Positions 41,499-44,214 of a DNA stretch of 44,214 nucleotides are shown piece after piece. Each line of letters begins with the position of its first letter. The stretch's first letter is position 1. Location of the stretch: NCBI GenBank assembly GCA_016931035.1, contig JAFGFN010000028.1, positions 1 through 44,214 of the forward strand, written 5' to 3'. The position numbers and the translations under genes were made by a program. This stretch comes from Candidatus Sumerlaeota bacterium. Lineage in GTDB: Bacteria > Sumerlaeota > Sumerlaeia > UBA8349. The notes beneath the pieces are model-generated. The model worked only from the letters and a program-made list of their open reading frames with translations. It searched no databases and had not been told where the DNA came from.

Positions 41499-44214
41499 AT
41501 GAACCGCTGTCCACGACCGGGAATCGTCCGCGACGGGCGAAGAATCAGGGTGTTGGTGTCGATCTTGTCGGTGGGGGCCGTCGGGCTCGCCGTCGCCTTT
41601 TGCGTCGGCGGTCCGGGGACATTCCTGTCGGCGGCGACCGCGGACACGGCGCTCGCCGAAAACCTCGACGTCGCCCGAGCGCTCGTCAAGGCCTACCGGT
41701 TCGACGAGGCCCAAATCGCGCTCGACGCGCTCGTGGGCGCGTACCCGAACGATCCTCAGGTCGCCCATGAGTTCTGGTGGCTCGGGATCAAGCGACGCAT
41801 GGCCCGGGCCGAGGTTCTGGGCCGCGAGGGCCGCAACGTCGAGGCCGAGGCCCTGTACAAGGGGATCGTGGCCGACGCGGGCGACAGTCACCTGGCCCGC
41901 GCCAAGGCGCGCAAGGACCTGATGATTCTCTATCTCAACTGGGGACGCCTCGACGCGATTCCGCCCGTCTGGGCCGACTTCGCGGCCGACCCGGGAAACC
42001 ACCGAACGCCCTACGCGCTCAGTCTGGGCGAGAAACTGCGCGAAGAGGGCGCGTTCGACCTGGCGCGCACGGCGTATCGTCTTGCCGCCGACGGCCTGGC
42101 GACGGCGACGCTCGAATCGGACATCGAGTCGCTTCGCGAGGCGCGTCTTGGGGATCTGATTTCGGCACTCGCCGTCGGCGCTTCCGGCAAGACGCCGGCC
42201 GACGTCGTCGCTTTGGCTTCGCAAGTCCCCGAAGGAACCAAGCGCCGCGATTTCTGCCGCAAGGCGGGCGATTGGCTTCTCAGAGCGGGACGCCCCGACG
42301 AGGCCTTGGCCCTTTACGACCGTGCGGGCACCTCTCCCGAATGCGCTCGCAGGCGAGTCCGGGCGCTCATCGCGGCGCGGAGGTGGGACGAGGCGCAGGC
42401 CGCCGCCCTCGATGTGCTGCGCGGCCAACCGTCGAGCACGCCTGCGGCGAAAGTCGCGGGCGAAGTCTTGCGAGCCCTCTCCGCGCCGGATTCGGTCTCG
42501 GACCGAGTCGAACGGGGTCGCGCGTTCGGTGCCCAGTGCGCCGCGATCGCCCAGGGCGACGCGGCGGCGCACGTGCGCGCGTCGTCGGTTCTGTTTCTTG
42601 CCGCGGCGGACGATCGCGTGGGCGCTCTCGATGCGCTCGAGTCGCTCGAGCGAGACTTCGCGACCCAGAACCCGAAGGCGACCCTGACCGAACTGAACCG
42701 AATCGTGACCGATTGGCGCGTCTCGGGCCGCTTCCTCATGGCGGCGCGCGTGTACGACCGCTTGGCGGCGCTCTCGGACGGCGAGGCGCGAGTCGAAGCC
42801 CTGCGCGAGGCCGTGAAGACCCGCGCCTACGTCGAGACCGACGACGCGACGACCTCGCGCTCGCTTTGCGCTCTTCTCGCCTTCGATCATCCTTCGCGAA
42901 ACGAGGCCGCAGTGGACGCGTGCAAGAGCCTCGCGGCGCGCGGATTCCCCGATTTGGCGCAATGCGGCTACGAGTTCGTCCTCGGCAATTCTCCGTCGGA
43001 GAAAGAGAGGAGCCATGCCCAGGCGGGTTTTGCCTTCGCCGAGATGGCCCGGAAGGGTCCGGCGTGGATACCCGACGCCGAACGTCCCGTCATCGTGACC
43101 GAGGCGCCGCCCTCGTCGGCCCGGCGCTTCGCCGTCGAGACGACCGAGTGGCGCGACTTCCCGTCGGCGCGCCGGGCGTGGCGCGAAATCCTCGCGCAAC
43201 GCCCCGACGATAAGGAGGCGCGGCTGGGTCTCGTCGAGTCGAGCCTCTCGTGCGGCGACGGCGACGAGGCGCTCAACGCCGCGCTCGGGCTGGACCCGGC
43301 CGATCCCGACTGGGCGCTGGGTGTCTATCGGGCCACTCTTGGCGCGGCTTCGCGCGGCGAGGGCGACACAGCGGGCCGCTTCTGCGAGAATCTCAAGGCG
43401 CTCCGCGTCGGCGACGACGTCGATCTCCTGGTCCGGACCTCTTGGGCGGTGGCCGCCCTGCGCCGCGATCCGGCCGCCGACGTCCGGACGCTCGCTTCCG
43501 ACCTCTTGGCGCGTCCCGGCGCGGGCCACGAGGCGACGGCGATGACGGCGCTCGCCGACGCGCTCCGTCTCGCCAAGCGCTACGCCGACGCGCGTCCGCT
43601 CTACAAGCGTCTGGCCGCGCTCGGGGGCGAGAGGACGGCGCCGGGCGTCTGGGCGCTCGCCGCCCTCGCCGTGCTCGATAGCGAAGAGGGGGATCTCACC
43701 ACCGCCCCGCTCGCCTCGCGACCCGAGGTGGCCGAAGCGATCGCGCATCGCGCGCTCGAGATGGCGTGGTACTACGCCGAGGAGCGAATGCGGCTCGACG
43801 TCCCCAACGCCACCGCCGAAGAGAAGCAACGCCAACGCGACTATACCTTTGTTCGCTTGAGGATCTGCGAGATGGTCGCGCGGCGCGCCCGCGGATGCGT
43901 CGCCGTCGAACCGCACGCGCTCCTCGCAATGGGCGCTGGGGACTATTATCTCGAACGATACGACGAAGCCAACCAGGCCTTCGAAGCCTTCGTCTCGCGC
44001 TACCCGGACCACTACTATGCCCCCCGCGCCGTCCGTTGGATCGGCTCGGTGTATTTGCGCCAGGCCGGGCTGGCCCACGAGGCGGGCGACGCCGCGACGG
44101 AACGCGTCGCTCTCGACAAGGCTCGAGACGTGGCCGACGCCTGCGCGCGGCTCTACCCCGGCACCCGCGCCACTCAGGTCCTCGGACCCTGGGTGGGGAG
44201 CTGGCAGCCCCTGG
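41499..44214 (+). CDS. Large secreted TPR protein, partial at right edge
   Basis: An open frame of 905 codons without a stop begins at ATG 41499 (ribosome site GGGAGG) and continues past the window end. It opens with Arg-rich residues and a membrane/signal segment (VLVSILSVGAVGLAVAFCVG, about 18-37). The rest is helical TPR-like repeats, for example VARALVKAYRFDEAQIALDA near the start and YLERYDEANQAFEAFVSRYP near the visible end. No catalytic motif is seen. It may act as an envelope scaffold, similar in style to the AMIN-like/TPR protein at 11939. A minus-strand open frame lies opposite but has no ribosome site or domain match. The C-terminus is not visible. Confidence 0.8.
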   Translation, partial: MNRCPRPGIVRDGRRIRVLVSILSVGAVGLAVAFCVGGPGTFLSAATADTALAENLDVARALVKAYRFDEAQIALDALVGAYPNDPQVAHEFWWLGIKRRMARAEVLGREGRNVEAEALYKGIVADAGDSHLARAKARKDLMILYLNWGRLDAIPPVWADFAADPGNHRTPYALSLGEKLREEGAFDLARTAYRLAADGLATATLESDIESLREARLGDLISALAVGASGKTPADVVALASQVPEGTKRRDFCRKAGDWLLRAGRPDEALALYDRAGTSPECARRRVRALIAARRWDEAQAAALDVLRGQPSSTPAAKVAGEVLRALSAPDSVSDRVERGRAFGAQCAAIAQGDAAAHVRASSVLFLAAADDRVGALDALESLERDFATQNPKATLTELNRIVTDWRVSGRFLMAARVYDRLAALSDGEARVEALREAVKTRAYVETDDATTSRSLCALLAFDHPSRNEAAVDACKSLAARGFPDLAQCGYEFVLGNSPSEKERSHAQAGFAFAEMARKGPAWIPDAERPVIVTEAPPSSARRFAVETTEWRDFPSARRAWREILAQRPDDKEARLGLVESSLSCGDGDEALNAALGLDPADPDWALGVYRATLGAASRGEGDTAGRFCENLKALRVGDDVDLLVRTSWAVAALRRDPAADVRTLASDLLARPGAGHEATAMTALADALRLAKRYADARPLYKRLAALGGERTAPGVWALAALAVLDSEEGDLTTAPLASRPEVAEAIAHRALEMAWYYAEERMRLDVPNATAEEKQRQRDYTFVRLRICEMVARRARGCVAVEPHALLAMGAGDYYLERYDEANQAFEAFVSRYPDHYYAPRAVRWIGSVYLRQAGLAHEAGDAATERVALDKARDVADACARLYPGTRATQVLGPWVGSWQPL

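Noticed and set aside
41448..44078. Open frame of 876 codons on the minus strand
   Set aside because: It lies opposite the plus-strand TPR gene, which has a ribosome site, signal segment and repeat pattern. The minus frame is Arg/Gly-rich without any domain, as expected for antisense frames in GC-rich codons.

Overview
This window is GC-rich bacterial DNA with dense genes on both strands. It carries 26 protein-coding genes, one of them cut by the right edge, plus one tRNA and one decayed gene. Motility genes, a FlrB/FlrC-like sigma-54 regulatory pair and secreted TPR proteins point to a flagellated, probably diderm bacterium. The short dispersed repeats and large GT-C membrane proteins suggest a poorly characterised lineage such as those around Planctomycetota or other uncultured phyla. 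The sequence alone does not fix the phylum.

Layout. Positions 1-8,700 (minus strand) hold an HD-GYP response regulator and a surface-glycan cluster: LegB-like 4,6-dehydratase, sugar nucleotidyltransferase, DegT-type aminotransferase, Wzx-like flippase and a TuaH-like glycosyltransferase. The cluster is interrupted by a field of short hairpins and the internally deleted remains of an Mrr-type restriction gene. A YjbQ-family gene and a GT-C membrane protein follow, diverging near 9,100; the membrane protein carries two short palindromic elements inside its reading frame. Positions 11,885-17,825 are a putative sigma-54 operon: a secreted AMIN-like/TPR protein, translationally coupled to a FlrB-like kinase, then a FlrC-like sigma-54 activator. 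Positions 18,143-30,071 are the flagellar hook-basal-body and export locus flgB-flgC-fliE-fliF-fliG-fliH-fliI-fliJ-motE/ylxF-fliK-flgD-flgE, again preceded by a near-consensus sigma-54 promoter. Then come a kinase with a degenerate receiver domain, a YraQ/SO_0444-like metal permease fused to an HMA domain, a coupled pair of large GT-C membrane proteins, a MEMO-family protein with an extra N-terminal domain, tRNA-Ala(CGC), a CDF metal transporter behind a long structured leader, RecX, and a large secreted TPR protein that runs off the window.

How the parts fit. The simplest reading is a flagellar regulon. RpoN plus the FlrC-like activator would drive flgB onward, and the activator operon itself has a sigma-54 promoter. 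The secreted TPR protein, made in the same operon as the kinase, is the new component: it could report envelope or basal-body state. The glycan cluster could supply surface polysaccharide or an amino-sugar for flagellin glycosylation; no flagellin gene is in view to test this. A second theme is the number of short-repeat families: triloop hairpins, a multi-hairpin element, CACGAAT palindromes, period-7 arrays, and palindromic elements inserted in coding sequence.
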